DNA of 64,000 nt, from the NCBI GenBank assembly GCA_035534535.1, contig DATLRS010000192.1, forward strand, positions 17,337 through 81,336, given 5' to 3'. The notes beneath the pieces are model-generated. The model had not been told where the DNA came from. It ran no database searches and saw nothing but the letters and a program-made list of their open reading frames with translations. The stretch is from DATARH01 sp035534535 (GTDB lineage: Bacteria > Pseudomonadota > Alphaproteobacteria > ATCC43930 > CGMCC-115725). Within the stretch, counting starts at the first letter, position 1; each line of letters opens with the position of its first letter. Position numbers and translations under genes: made by a program. Below are positions 52,897 through 62,137 of this stretch, piece by piece.

Positions 52897-54266
52897 GCGG
52901 CGCCGCGCCGCCGTCCGGCCGGGCGCATGTGATCGGGGCGGGGCTTGCCGGCCTCGCGGCTGCGGTCGATCTCGCCGCCCAGGATTGCCCCGTCACGCTC
53001 TATGAATCCGGCGCGCAGGCCGGCGGCCGCTGCCGCTCCTTTTTCGATGCCGAGCTTGGCGTTCGCATCGACAACGGCAACCACCTGCTGCTGTCCGGCA
53101 ACGAGGCGGCGCTCGGCTATATCGAGCGCATCGGCGCGCTCGACACATTCGAGCGGCCGCAGGAGGCGGCGATCCCGTTTGTCGATATCGCGACGGGCGA
53201 GCGCTGGACGGTGCGGCCCGGACGCGGCCGCGTGCCCTGGTGGGTGCTGCGCGCCGGGCGCCGGGTACCGGGCACCCGGGCTTGCGACTATCTCGCCGCG
53301 CTGCGGCTGCGCCGGGCGATGCCGGACGAAACGGTCGCCTCGGTGCTTGGGCGTGATCTTGGGCGTGACACGGTGCTGTTCCGGCGCCTGTGGCAGCCGC
53401 TGGCGGTTGCCGCGTTGAACACCGCAGCCGAAGACGCCTCGGCGCGATTGTTCTGGCATGTCCTGCGTGAAACGCTCGGGCGCGGCGCGGCGGCGTGCCG
53501 GCCGATGCTCGCCCGCAGCGGGCTGTCGGAGAGCCTCGTCGAGCCGGCGCTGGCGTTTCTGGCACGCCGCGGCGGCGCCTTCCGCACCGGCTGCCGCCTC
53601 AGGGCGCTCGACGTCGCAGCGGGCCGCGTCGCCGGGCTGATGTTCGACGGCGACACGGTCGCGCTGGCACCGGGCGACAGCGTGATCCTTGCCGTGCCGG
53701 CGGCGATCGCGGCGCGCCTGGTGCCCGGCCTCACCGTGCCGGACGACTACGCGCCGATCGTCAATGCGCATTTCCGCTGCGACCGCGGCGCCATCGCGCC
53801 ACCCGGAACGGCATGGTTCGTCGGCGTGACGGGCGGCGTCGCCGAGTGGGTGTTTCGCAAGCGCGAGGTCATTTCGGTGACGGTCAGCGCGGCCGACCGG
53901 ATTGTCGACCGCCCCGCCGACGCGCTGCGCGAGGCGCTGTGGCAGGACGTGTCGCTGGCCTGCCGCCTGCCACCGGGACCGCCACCGCCCTGCCGCATCA
54001 TCAAGGAGCGCCGCGCGACGTTTCGCGCGACGCCGGCTCAGCTGGCGCGGCGCCCCGCGACCGCGACCGGGTGGCCCAACCTTCACCTTGCCGGCGATTA
54101 TGTCGATACCGGCTTGCCTGCGACGATCGAAGGCGCTATTCGCTCGGGGCTTGCCGCGGCGGCGCGGGTGCGCCAGCGACGCGCGGTGCCGGCATTGAAC
54201 CCTGGCCCATTGCCGCAACCACACGCCTCCTCCCGCATCGGGGATTGCCAGCGCGCGCTGCCATGA
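52893..54266 (+). CDS. hpnE: Hydroxysqualene dehydroxylase HpnE
   Basis: 457-residue FAD amine-oxidase/phytoene-desaturase fold. FAD motif VIGAGLAGLAAAVDL with GGRCRSF, and a closing NLHLAGDYVDTGLPATIEGAIRSG. It reduces hydroxysqualene to squalene, completing squalene synthesis. The C-terminal 30 residues beyond the FAD motif are low-complexity. Coupled to hpnD and shc by 4-bp overlaps. Confidence 0.94.
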   Translation: MSGAAPPSGRAHVIGAGLAGLAAAVDLAAQDCPVTLYESGAQAGGRCRSFFDAELGVRIDNGNHLLLSGNEAALGYIERIGALDTFERPQEAAIPFVDIATGERWTVRPGRGRVPWWVLRAGRRVPGTRACDYLAALRLRRAMPDETVASVLGRDLGRDTVLFRRLWQPLAVAALNTAAEDASARLFWHVLRETLGRGAAACRPMLARSGLSESLVEPALAFLARRGGAFRTGCRLRALDVAAGRVAGLMFDGDTVALAPGDSVILAVPAAIAARLVPGLTVPDDYAPIVNAHFRCDRGAIAPPGTAWFVGVTGGVAEWVFRKREVISVTVSAADRIVDRPADALREALWQDVSLACRLPPGPPPPCRIIKERRATFRATPAQLARRPATATGWPNLHLAGDYVDTGLPATIEGAIRSGLAAAARVRQRRAVPALNPGPLPQPHASSRIGDCQRALP

Positions 54267-56227
54267 AAAGCGGAATGACGGCAAAAAAGACGACGGCGCC
54301 GGCGCTCGGCGATGCGTTGCCGACCGGCCTCGACGCCGCAATTGACCGGGCGGTCGACTCTCTGCTGGCGCGGCAGCATGCCGACGGTCATTGGGTGTTC
54401 GAGCTGGAAGCCGACGCCACGATCCCCGCCGAATACATCCTGCTGCAGCATTATCTCGGCACGATCGACCCCGAACTGGAGCCGCGCATCGCGCGCTATC
54501 TGCGGGCCTCGCAAGGGGCCGATGGCGGCTGGCCGCTGTTTTTTGGCGGCGCCATGGACATCAGCGCTTCGGTCAAGGCGTATTTCGCGCTGAAGGCGAT
54601 CGGCGACCCGATCGATGCGCCGCACATGGCGCGCGCTCGCGCCGCGATCCTGGAGCGTGGCGGCGCCCGGCGCTGCAACGTTTTCACCCGGATCCTGCTG
54701 GCCTTGTGGGGCGAGGTGCCGTGGCGGGCCGTGCCGATAATGCCGGTCGAGATCATGCTGTTGCCGGCATGGTTTCCGTTTCACATCGACAAGATTTCCT
54801 ACTGGTCGCGCACCGTGCTGGTGCCGCTCTTGGTGCTGATGACGCTGCGGCCGACCGCGCGCAACCCGCGCGGCGTGCGGATCACGGAACTGTTCGTCGA
54901 GCCGCCGGAGCGGGTGCGCGGCTGGATCGCGCCGGCGAGCGGCTCGCTGGTCGGCCACGCGTTCGCCGTCCTCGACCGGCTGTTGCGGATCGCCCGACCG
55001 CTATTCCCGCCGCGGCCGCGGCGGCGGGCGATCGCCAAGGCGGTGGCGTTCGTGACCGAGCGGCTGAACGGCGAACATGGGCTCGGCGCCATTTTCCCGG
55101 CGATGGCGAACGCGCTGATGATGTTCGACTGCCTCGGCTATCCGGCGGACCACCCGGATCGCGTCGCCGCCACCACGGCAATCGACAAGCTGCTGGTGTC
55201 CGACGGCGACCGCAGCTATTGCCAGCCCTGCGTCTCGCCGGTGTGGGACACGGCGCTGGCCTGCCACGCGCTGATGGAGGTCGACGAGACGCGGTTGACC
55301 CCGGCCATCCGCCGCGCCGGCGACTGGCTCGCCGGCGAGCAAGTGCTCGACACCGTCGGCGACTGGGCCGTCATGCGCCCGGGGTTGCGGCCGGGCGGCT
55401 GGGCGTTCCAGTACGCCAACCCGCATTATCCCGATCTCGACGACACCGCCGCGGTGGCGCTGGCGCTCGACCGGCTGGACCCGGCGCGCTACCGGGCGGC
55501 GACTGACCGCGCGGCCGAATGGGTCGTCGGCATGCAGAGCGGCAACGGCGGCTGGGGTTCGTTCGACGCCGACAACACGCATTATTACCTCAATCATATC
55601 CCGTTCGCCGACCACGGCGCGCTGCTCGATCCGCCGTCGGCCGATGTCAGCGCCCGCTGCCTCGGCTTCCTCGCCCAGCGCGGCATGCCGCCCGACCACC
55701 CGGCCGTGGCGACCGCCGTCGACTATCTGCGGCGCGAGCAGGAGGCGGACGGCAGCTGGTTCGGCCGCTGGGGGACCAATTACATTTACGGGACCTGGTC
55801 GGTGCTGGCGGGGTTGAACGCCGCCGGGGTCGATCCCGGAACGCCGGAGGTGCGCCGCGCCGTCGCCTGGCTGATCGGCCGCCAGCACGGCGACGGCGGC
55901 TGGGGCGAGTCGGGCCGCAGCTACTGGCCGGACGGGCCGCGCGGCGAGGCGCCGTACAGCACCGCCTCGCAGACCGCCTGGGCCCTGCTCGCCCTGATGG
56001 CGGTGGGCGAGATCGACCACCCGGCGGTGGCGCGCGGCGTCGCCTATCTGATCGCCAGCCAGGACCGCGACGGCAACTGGGACGAGCCGTGGTACACCGC
56101 GGTCGGGTTTCCCCGCGTGTTCTATTTGCGCTACCACGGCTATCGTGCGTTCTTCCCGCTGTGGGCGCTGGCGCGCTACCAGCGCCTGTCGCTCGCCAAT
56201 TCGCGACAGGTGACGTTCGGCCTATAG
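54263..56227 (+). CDS. shc: Squalene-hopene cyclase
   Basis: 654 residues, the normal size. It cyclises squalene to hopene and hopanol at the membrane. The catalytic DXDD lies at residues 391-394 (DLDDTA) and several QW repeats are visible (QGADGGWPLF, QSGNGGWGSF, QHGDGGWGE, QDRDGNWDEPWY). The GTGFPRVFYLRYHGYR-type end is present as VGFPRVFYLRYHGYR. Its ATG overlaps the hpnE stop by 4 bp; its stop codon lies in a short tandem repeat. Confidence 0.97.
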   Translation: MKSGMTAKKTTAPALGDALPTGLDAAIDRAVDSLLARQHADGHWVFELEADATIPAEYILLQHYLGTIDPELEPRIARYLRASQGADGGWPLFFGGAMDISASVKAYFALKAIGDPIDAPHMARARAAILERGGARRCNVFTRILLALWGEVPWRAVPIMPVEIMLLPAWFPFHIDKISYWSRTVLVPLLVLMTLRPTARNPRGVRITELFVEPPERVRGWIAPASGSLVGHAFAVLDRLLRIARPLFPPRPRRRAIAKAVAFVTERLNGEHGLGAIFPAMANALMMFDCLGYPADHPDRVAATTAIDKLLVSDGDRSYCQPCVSPVWDTALACHALMEVDETRLTPAIRRAGDWLAGEQVLDTVGDWAVMRPGLRPGGWAFQYANPHYPDLDDTAAVALALDRLDPARYRAATDRAAEWVVGMQSGNGGWGSFDADNTHYYLNHIPFADHGALLDPPSADVSARCLGFLAQRGMPPDHPAVATAVDYLRREQEADGSWFGRWGTNYIYGTWSVLAGLNAAGVDPGTPEVRRAVAWLIGRQHGDGGWGESGRSYWPDGPRGEAPYSTASQTAWALLALMAVGEIDHPAVARGVAYLIASQDRDGNWDEPWYTAVGFPRVFYLRYHGYRAFFPLWALARYQRLSLANSRQVTFGL

Positions 56228-56259
56228 CGGGCGGGCCTATAGCGGGCGGGCCTATAGCG
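56221..56259. repeat. 15-bp tandem repeat across the shc stop codon
   Basis: CCTATAGCGGGCGGG occurs at 56221-56235 and 56236-56250, and nine bases of a third copy follow to 56259. The first copy contains the shc stop codon TAG. Confidence 0.95.
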
Positions 56260-56424
56260 CGTCCTCCGCTCGGGCGCGGCTTTTTTCCCACTGGTCAGAC
56301 GATGCCGGCTCGCGTAGGGATGCGGGCATTCGCCGCGTGGCGGGGCGCCCGACGCTTGGGGCGGGCGCGCCGCGGCGGCGAGGTCTCGATGGCCCGCAGG
56401 TTGCGGCGGGGCAGGGGAGGATGG

Positions 56425-57096
56425 ATGCGCACATTGGTGCCGGTGCTGTGTACCTCCGGGCTTGCCGCGGAGGCGCGGATTGCGCGCGCCGCCGGGTTCC
56501 AGGTGATCGTCGGGGCCGGCGATCACCAGCGCACGACCGCGCTCGTCGAAATTGCCGCGCAGCAGGCGAAATGCCTCGTCAGCTTCGGCGTCGCCGGGGG
56601 CCTCGCGCCGCATCTGCGGCCGGGCGACGTTGTGATGTCGGCGGACGTCATCGGCGACGATCGCCGCTGGCGCCCGAGCGGCCCGTTCCATTCGCAGATC
56701 AGCGGCCTGGCGCGCCGGATCGGCGCGCTCGAGGGGCCGGTGCTGGGCTCGCACGAGGTGCTCGCCACCGAGGAGCAGAAGGGCCGGGCGTGGCGCGACA
56801 CCGGCGCGCTCGCGGTCGATATGGAAAGCGCGATTGTGGCCCGCATCGCGGCCGCGGCGGGAATCCCGTTTCTGGTGCTGCGCACAATCGCCGACCCGGC
56901 GCGGCGCGAACTGCCGCCGGCCGCGCTGATCCCGCTGGCGGCCGACGGCACGCCGGCCGTCGTGCGGGTGCTGCGCGAGGTGCTGCGGCGGCCGCAACAG
57001 ATTGCCGCCCTGCTCGGCCTCGCCCGCGATACGCGGCAGGCGCTGAACGCGCTAGCCGGCCCGGCGCGCGCGCTGCGCGGGGCGTTTCCCGCCTAG
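56425..57096 (+). CDS. hpnG: Adenosylhopane nucleosidase HpnG (nucleoside phosphorylase family)
   Basis: 223 residues of the purine-nucleoside-phosphorylase-like family. VSFGVAGGLAPHLRPGDVV and AVDMESAIVARIAAAAGIPFLVLRTIADP (motif core DMESA) are the family active-site segments. It removes adenine from adenosylhopane to give ribosylhopane. The start at 56425 has GGGGAGG upstream. Its last 45 bp overlap the 3' end of convergent hpnH. Confidence 0.9.
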   Translation: MRTLVPVLCTSGLAAEARIARAAGFQVIVGAGDHQRTTALVEIAAQQAKCLVSFGVAGGLAPHLRPGDVVMSADVIGDDRRWRPSGPFHSQISGLARRIGALEGPVLGSHEVLATEEQKGRAWRDTGALAVDMESAIVARIAAAAGIPFLVLRTIADPARRELPPAALIPLAADGTPAVVRVLREVLRRPQQIAALLGLARDTRQALNALAGPARALRGAFPA

Positions 57097-58194
57097 CCGG
57101 GTCATCGCCTCATCGACATGGCGGGAGAAGACGTATTCGGCCGGGCGCTGCTGGTCGAGCGGGATCTCCGGCGCCATCTCGCCCTCGGTTTGCACCCCGC
57201 GTAAGGCGGTCATCGCCGCCTTCAGCGGGTGGTGGACCGAATCGACAACTGCGGTCGCCTCATAGCCGCTATGCACCATGCAATCGGCGCATTTTTCGTA
57301 ATTGCCGGTGCCGTAGGAATCCCAGTCGGTTTCCTCCATCAGCTCCTTGAAGCTCCGCGCAAAACCCTCGCCGAGCAGGTAGCAGGGGCGCTGCCAGCCG
57401 AAATAATTGCGCGTCGGATTGCCCCAGGGGGTGCAGTGGTAGGTCTGGTTGCCGGCGAGAAAGTCGAGGAACAGGCCGGATTGGTTGAACGACCACCGGC
57501 GTTTCGGGTCATGCCGGAAGATGTCGCGAAACAGTTCCTTGGTGCGTCGCCGGTTGAGGAAATGCGCCTGGTCGGGCGCGCGCTCATAGGCATAGCCGGG
57601 CGACACGGTGATGCCGTCGATGCCCATCTCGGTCACATCGTCAAAGAACCGCGCGATGCGTTCCGGCTCGGCCGTGTCGAACAGCGTCGCGTTGATGTTG
57701 ACGCGGAAGCCGCGCGCCTTGGCGAGCCGGATCGCCTCGACCGCGCGGTCATAGACGCCGCCTTGGCACACCGAGCGGTCGTGGTCGTCGCGGTCGCCGT
57801 CGAGATGCACCGTCCAGGCGAAAAACGGGTTTGGCGTGAACAGGTCGATCTTTTTTTCGAGCAGCAGCGCGTTGGTGCACAGATAGACGAATTTTTTGCG
57901 CGCGATGATCGCACGCACGACCTCGTCGATCTCGCGGTGCAATAGCGGTTCGCCGCCGGCGACGACGACAACCGGCGCGCCGCATTCGTCGACCGCTTCG
58001 AGGCATTGGGCGACGCTGAGCCGCTGGTTGAGGATGGGGTCCGGATAGTCGATCTTGCCGCAGCCGGCGCAGGCGAGGTTGCAGCGGAACAACGGCTCGA
58101 GCATCAAGACGAGCGGGTAGCGCCGGACGCCACGCAGGTGGCGCCCCACGACGTAGGCGCCGACGCGGATCTTCTGGTGCAGCGGAATGGCCAC
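57052..58194 (-). CDS. hpnH: Adenosylhopane synthase HpnH (radical SAM)
   Basis: 380 residues. The radical-SAM cluster is in FRCNLACAGCGK near residue 38, with VVVAGGEPLLH after it. It adds the 5'-deoxyadenosyl radical to hopene, the first step of side-chain building. A C-terminal cysteine segment (NYEKCADCMVHSGYE) and YHCTPWGNPTRNYFGW fit the family. Convergent with hpnG, overlapping it by 45 bp; ispH lies 23 bp upstream on the same strand. Confidence 0.95.
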   Translation of the reverse strand: MAIPLHQKIRVGAYVVGRHLRGVRRYPLVLMLEPLFRCNLACAGCGKIDYPDPILNQRLSVAQCLEAVDECGAPVVVVAGGEPLLHREIDEVVRAIIARKKFVYLCTNALLLEKKIDLFTPNPFFAWTVHLDGDRDDHDRSVCQGGVYDRAVEAIRLAKARGFRVNINATLFDTAEPERIARFFDDVTEMGIDGITVSPGYAYERAPDQAHFLNRRRTKELFRDIFRHDPKRRWSFNQSGLFLDFLAGNQTYHCTPWGNPTRNYFGWQRPCYLLGEGFARSFKELMEETDWDSYGTGNYEKCADCMVHSGYEATAVVDSVHHPLKAAMTALRGVQTEGEMAPEIPLDQQRPAEYVFSRHVDEAMTRLGGKRPAQRARRAG

Positions 58195-58217
58195 GACAAA
58201 TCCTTGTCAGATGCGCA

Positions 58218-59156
58218 TCAAGCGCGGGAGGGGCCGTCGGCGAGTTGCTGGGGCATGCGGAAGCGGACGTTCTCGGTGACCCCGGGAAGCACTTCGAGTT
58301 CGATCGCGGCCGTCTCGCGCAAGCGCGCGATCAGATCGTCGACCAGCGCGTCCGGGGCAGAGGCACCGGCGGTAATGCCGACCGAAGAGGCGCCGACCAG
58401 CCAATCGGGGTCGAGGGCGCGCGCGTCTTCGATCAGGTAACTCGGCACGCCACATTCGGCGGCGATCTCGCGCAGCCGATTCGAGTTAGAGCTGTTGGGC
58501 GCCCCGACCACGAGAACAACGTCGACGATCCTGGCAAGTTCCCGCGCCGCGCGCTGGCGGTTCTGGGTCGCGTAGCAGATGTCCTTGGTGTCGGGCCCGA
58601 CGATCGAGGGAAAACGCGCCTTCAGCGCCTCGATGACGGCGCGGGTATCGTCGACGCTGAGCGTCGTCTGGGTGATGAAGGCGAGCTTGTCGGGATCGCT
58701 GACCTGCAGCCGCGCCACCTCTTCCGGCCGCGATATCAGGTACACCCGGCCGGTGATCCGCCCCATCGTGCCCTCGATCTCGGGATGGCCGGCATGACCG
58801 ATCAGGACGACCTCGCGCCCCTGGTTGGCATAGCGCTGGCCTTCGATGTGCACCTTGGAGACGAGCGGGCAGGTCGCATCGATGACCGGCAGGCCGCGCT
58901 CCCCGGCGCGGCGCTCGATCTCGCTCGCGACGCCGTGGGCGCTGAAGATCGTCACCGAACCCGGCGGCACCTCGTCGATCTCGTCGACGAACCGGGCGCC
59001 CTTGGCGCGCAGCCGTTCGACGACATGGCGATTGTGCACGATCTCGTGGCGGACATAGATCGGCGGACCGTATTTCTCGATCGCGCGCTCGACGATCTCG
59101 ATCGCCCGTTCGACTCCGGCACAAAAGCCGCGCGGCTGAGCCAGCACCACTCGCAT
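58218..59156 (-). CDS. ispH: 4-hydroxy-3-methylbut-2-enyl diphosphate reductase
   Basis: 312 residues. It makes IPP and DMAPP, the last step of the MEP pathway. The three [4Fe-4S] cysteines lie in RGFCAGVERA, DATCPLVSKVH and DICYATQNRQ; SAHGVASE and APNSSNSNRL are also diagnostic. In this place it feeds hopanoid precursor supply and is probably co-transcribed with hpnH. A 219-bp gap to hpnM carries the promoter region of both directions; no clear box was seen. Confidence 0.97.
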   Translation of the reverse strand: MRVVLAQPRGFCAGVERAIEIVERAIEKYGPPIYVRHEIVHNRHVVERLRAKGARFVDEIDEVPPGSVTIFSAHGVASEIERRAGERGLPVIDATCPLVSKVHIEGQRYANQGREVVLIGHAGHPEIEGTMGRITGRVYLISRPEEVARLQVSDPDKLAFITQTTLSVDDTRAVIEALKARFPSIVGPDTKDICYATQNRQRAARELARIVDVVLVVGAPNSSNSNRLREIAAECGVPSYLIEDARALDPDWLVGASSVGITAGASAPDALVDDLIARLRETAAIELEVLPGVTENVRFRMPQQLADGPSRA

Positions 59157-59375
59157 TCTTTCGCCTCGTCGCCTGGGGTTGCGCGCCCCGACCGGCCGGC
59201 GCTACCGCGGGCTGGTCTGTCGCGTATCCCTGCCACAATTCGCGCATCCCGCGCAATGCTGCGGCCGGACGCCGCAATTTCCGCCGATTTTTGTCGCCCG
59301 GCGCATTTAACCCCTGTGCCGATGCGACCCGTTTGCTATGACTAACACCGCGCGGGGGGATTTGACGGAGCGCCG

Positions 59376-59996
59376 ATGTCGTTTTCTCGACGCCTTCTGC
59401 TGGGCCTGCCGCTGGCGCTCGCGGCCGGGCAGCGCACCGCCGCCGCCGCCGACCCGGGCGCCGCGCCGGCGGCGCAGATCCGGCGGTTCTACGACGCCCT
59501 GCTGGCGGTAATGAAACAGGCCAAGCGCCTCACCTTTGATGAGCGCTACAACCGGCTCGCGCCGACGATCACGCAAACCTTCGACCTGGCGCTGATGACC
59601 CGGATTGCGGTCGGGCCGGATTGGAGCCGGCTGGCCGCCGCCCAGCAGCAGGCGCTGACCGGCGCCTTCTCGCGCTACACGATTTCGGTTTACGCCAACC
59701 GGTTCGACGGCTACGGCGGCGAACGCTTCGAGGTCACGCCGCAGGCGGTCGCCAGCCCCAACGGGGTCATCGTCGACAGCCGGCTCATCAAGGGGAACGG
59801 CGAAACCGTCAGCCTCAACTACCTGATGCGGCAGGAAGCAACCGGGGGGTGGAAGGTCATCGACGTCTATCTGAGCGGCACGATCAGCGAATTGGCGACA
59901 AGGCGATCGGAATTCCTGGCGGTCTTGCAGCGCGACGGGGCCGACGGGCTGCTGCGCATGATCGAGAAGCGCACCGCCGCGCTAAGGACGGGCTGA
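59376..59996 (+). CDS. hpnM: Hopanoid-associated transport protein HpnM (MlaC/Ttg2-like)
   Basis: 206 residues with a signal peptide (RRLLLGLPLALAAGQRTAAAA, about residues 5-25, with a twin arginine). The mature part is the MlaC/toluene-tolerance fold: IRRFYDALLAVMKQAKRL, TFDLALMTRIAVGPDWSRL, VSLNYLMRQEATGGWKVIDVYLSG. It probably carries hopanoids or phospholipids across the periplasm. It converges on mlaA with a 15-bp overlap. A GGAGCG site precedes the ATG. Confidence 0.9.
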   Translation: MSFSRRLLLGLPLALAAGQRTAAAADPGAAPAAQIRRFYDALLAVMKQAKRLTFDERYNRLAPTITQTFDLALMTRIAVGPDWSRLAAAQQQALTGAFSRYTISVYANRFDGYGGERFEVTPQAVASPNGVIVDSRLIKGNGETVSLNYLMRQEATGGWKVIDVYLSGTISELATRRSEFLAVLQRDGADGLLRMIEKRTAALRTG

Positions 59997-60866
59997 TGCC
60001 GATGCCGGTGGCAGGCCCGATTCGGCACTGCCAGCGGTCGATCGGCGCGATTGCGGCTGCGGCGGGCCGCCGCTCGGCGGTTCGGCCGGTGATTTGCCGG
60101 GGTCCTGGTAGAAGTTCGGGCCGGGCTCGGCGGCCTGGCCGTGGCGCAATTCCGCGGCACGATGCTGCTGCGAAAGGCTGCGCAGCTGAGCGTAGAAATC
60201 GAGCGAGTTCTTCTGCAGGTCGTCCAGCACATCCATCACCCGGGCGCGCTGGTCGATGCCGTCGAGGACGAAGCGGCCGATCTGGAGTGCATCCAGGTCT
60301 TGCGCCGTCGCCAGGTAGTCGAACGGATCGAAATAGGCATCGACGCCCATGCCGACCAGATCACGCGGGTTGCCGGGACCGAGGATCGGCACGACCAGGT
60401 AGGGCCCCTCCGGCAGGCCCCAGACGAACAGGGTCTGCCCGAAATCGCCGGTCTCCTTCTTGAGGCCCCATTTGCTCGCCGGATCGAACAGGCCGGCAAC
60501 CCCGAGCGTGCTGTTGACGGCAAACCGCTCGATCGAGATCCCGGCGCGTTTGGGGTCACCCTGCAGCACATTGTTGATGACGACGACCGGCTCCTTCAGG
60601 TTGTCGAGCATCCGCCGCGCCGCATCCCGCCCCGCTTCCGGCACAATCGCGATATAAACCTGGGTCACCGGCTTGAGCAGGATGCGGTCAAGCAACATGT
60701 TGGCGTCGAGGATCTTGCGGTTGAGGGGCTCCAGCGGGTCGTTGGTTTGTTCGAAGGCGGCACGCGCCGCCGGGTCGGCGGGCGGGGTCGCGCAACTGGC
60801 CAGCAGCAGGGCCGGCAGCAAGCAGGCAGCGCAGCATCTGGCTCCGCGTAGGATGGAGGCATTCAT
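59982..60866 (-). CDS. mlaA: MlaA (VacJ) family outer-membrane lipoprotein
   Basis: 294 residues. A lipoprotein signal with lipobox LLASC (Cys about residue 25), then the VacJ core: TNDPLEPLNRKILDANMLLDR, AGLFDPASKWGL, GDFGQTLFVWGLPEGPYLVVPILGPGNPRD and DYLATAQDLDALQ. A Pro/Gly/Ser-rich C-terminal tail follows. It acts with MlaC-like HpnM at the outer membrane in lipid transport. Convergent with hpnM. Confidence 0.92.
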   Translation of the reverse strand: MNASILRGARCCAACLLPALLLASCATPPADPAARAAFEQTNDPLEPLNRKILDANMLLDRILLKPVTQVYIAIVPEAGRDAARRMLDNLKEPVVVINNVLQGDPKRAGISIERFAVNSTLGVAGLFDPASKWGLKKETGDFGQTLFVWGLPEGPYLVVPILGPGNPRDLVGMGVDAYFDPFDYLATAQDLDALQIGRFVLDGIDQRARVMDVLDDLQKNSLDFYAQLRSLSQQHRAAELRHGQAAEPGPNFYQDPGKSPAEPPSGGPPQPQSRRSTAGSAESGLPPASASARP

Positions 60867-61001
60867 CGACAGGCGGTCCGGAAGCGTCGCTGCGGAATAA
60901 GGGGGAACGGTGATCGCGGGGGGTTATCGTCTATCGGCGCTTGCCAGCGCAACGGCAAATCGGCGCGGAATTCGGCGCGCCTCGGTATCAGTCGGGGCAC
61001 C

Positions 61002-62132
61002 ATGACCGGGCTCGCTGTTGCCCTGATTGCGATGTGGGTTTATGTCGCGGGCGCGATGCTCGCGGCGTACCGTTTCGCGCGGCGACGCTCGGAGCCCTCC
61101 CGCATCGCGCCGCAGGGCGCTGCGGCGGTCTCCGTCCTGAAGCCGCTGCACGGGCCGGAGCCGGGACTTTATGACAATCTGTGCTCGTTTGCCGACCAGG
61201 ACTACCCCGCTTTCCAGCTCGTGCTCGGGCTGCGCGAACGCACCGACAAGGCCCTGCCGGTCGCCCGCGCGCTGATCGCCGACCGGCCGCAAAGCGATAT
61301 CGCGCTGGTCGTCGATGCGCGTGTCGCCGGCAGCAATCTCAAGGTGGCGAATCTCGAAAACATGCTGCCCGCGGCGCGGCACGACATGCTGGTGGTGGCC
61401 GATGCCGACATGCGGGTGGACGGGGATTATCTCGCGGCCGTCACCGCGCCGCTGGCCAACCCGTCAACCGGTCTGGTGACCTGCCTTTACAAGGCTGTCC
61501 CGGCCGGCGGACTGTGGTCGCAACTGGCGGCGCTGCACATCAATTTCGGGTTCCTGCCCGGCGCCCTGGTCGGTGCCGCGCTGGATTTCGGCGGCGGCTG
61601 CTTTGGCGCGACGATCGCGCTGCGTCGCGACGTGCTGCAGCGCATCGGCGGCTTCGCCCGGCTGCGCAACGAACTGGCCGACGACCACCGCCTCGGTACC
61701 GCGGTGCGCGAGCTTGGGCTGTCGGTCGTGCTGTCGCGCCACATCGTCGAAAATCACGTCAGCGAGCCCACCTTCGCCAAGCTGTGGAAGCATGAGCTGC
61801 GCTGGGCGCGCACCTCGCGGGCGATGGCGCCGCTGGGCTTTGCCGGGTCGCTGGTTACCCATACGGTGGTGCTGACGATGTTGGCTGCGATGATCTTCGG
61901 ATCGGGCGCGGCCTGGGGCTGCGCCCTGGTCTCGCTGCTGCTGCGGTGGAGCTCGGCGCTGTTGATCGCGCGCTGGCTCGATCTGCCGCGCACCGGATTG
62001 TGGCTGCTGCCGTTGCGCGACGCTTTGTCGTTTGCGGTTTTTGTGGGTAGCTTCTGCGGGCGCAGCGTGTCGTGGCGCGACCAGCTGTTCCGGGTCGAGC
62101 CCAGCGGACGCATGAGCATCGAGGGAGATTAG
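61002..62132 (+). CDS. hpnI: Hopanoid glycosyltransferase HpnI (ceramide glucosyltransferase-like)
   Basis: 376 residues. An N-terminal membrane helix is followed by a GT2/GT21 domain: VSVLKPLHGPEPGLYDNL, the metal-binding ADADMRVDG, FGGGCFGATIALRR, ADDHRLG and HELRWARTSR (the RW motif). About three C-terminal helices follow. It transfers an N-acetylglucosamine unit onto bacteriohopanetetrol in the established HpnI-HpnK-HpnJ route. hpnJ follows after 5 bp. Confidence 0.92.
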   Translation: MTGLAVALIAMWVYVAGAMLAAYRFARRRSEPSRIAPQGAAAVSVLKPLHGPEPGLYDNLCSFADQDYPAFQLVLGLRERTDKALPVARALIADRPQSDIALVVDARVAGSNLKVANLENMLPAARHDMLVVADADMRVDGDYLAAVTAPLANPSTGLVTCLYKAVPAGGLWSQLAALHINFGFLPGALVGAALDFGGGCFGATIALRRDVLQRIGGFARLRNELADDHRLGTAVRELGLSVVLSRHIVENHVSEPTFAKLWKHELRWARTSRAMAPLGFAGSLVTHTVVLTMLAAMIFGSGAAWGCALVSLLLRWSSALLIARWLDLPRTGLWLLPLRDALSFAVFVGSFCGRSVSWRDQLFRVEPSGRMSIEGD

Positions 62133-62137
62133 CCGGC

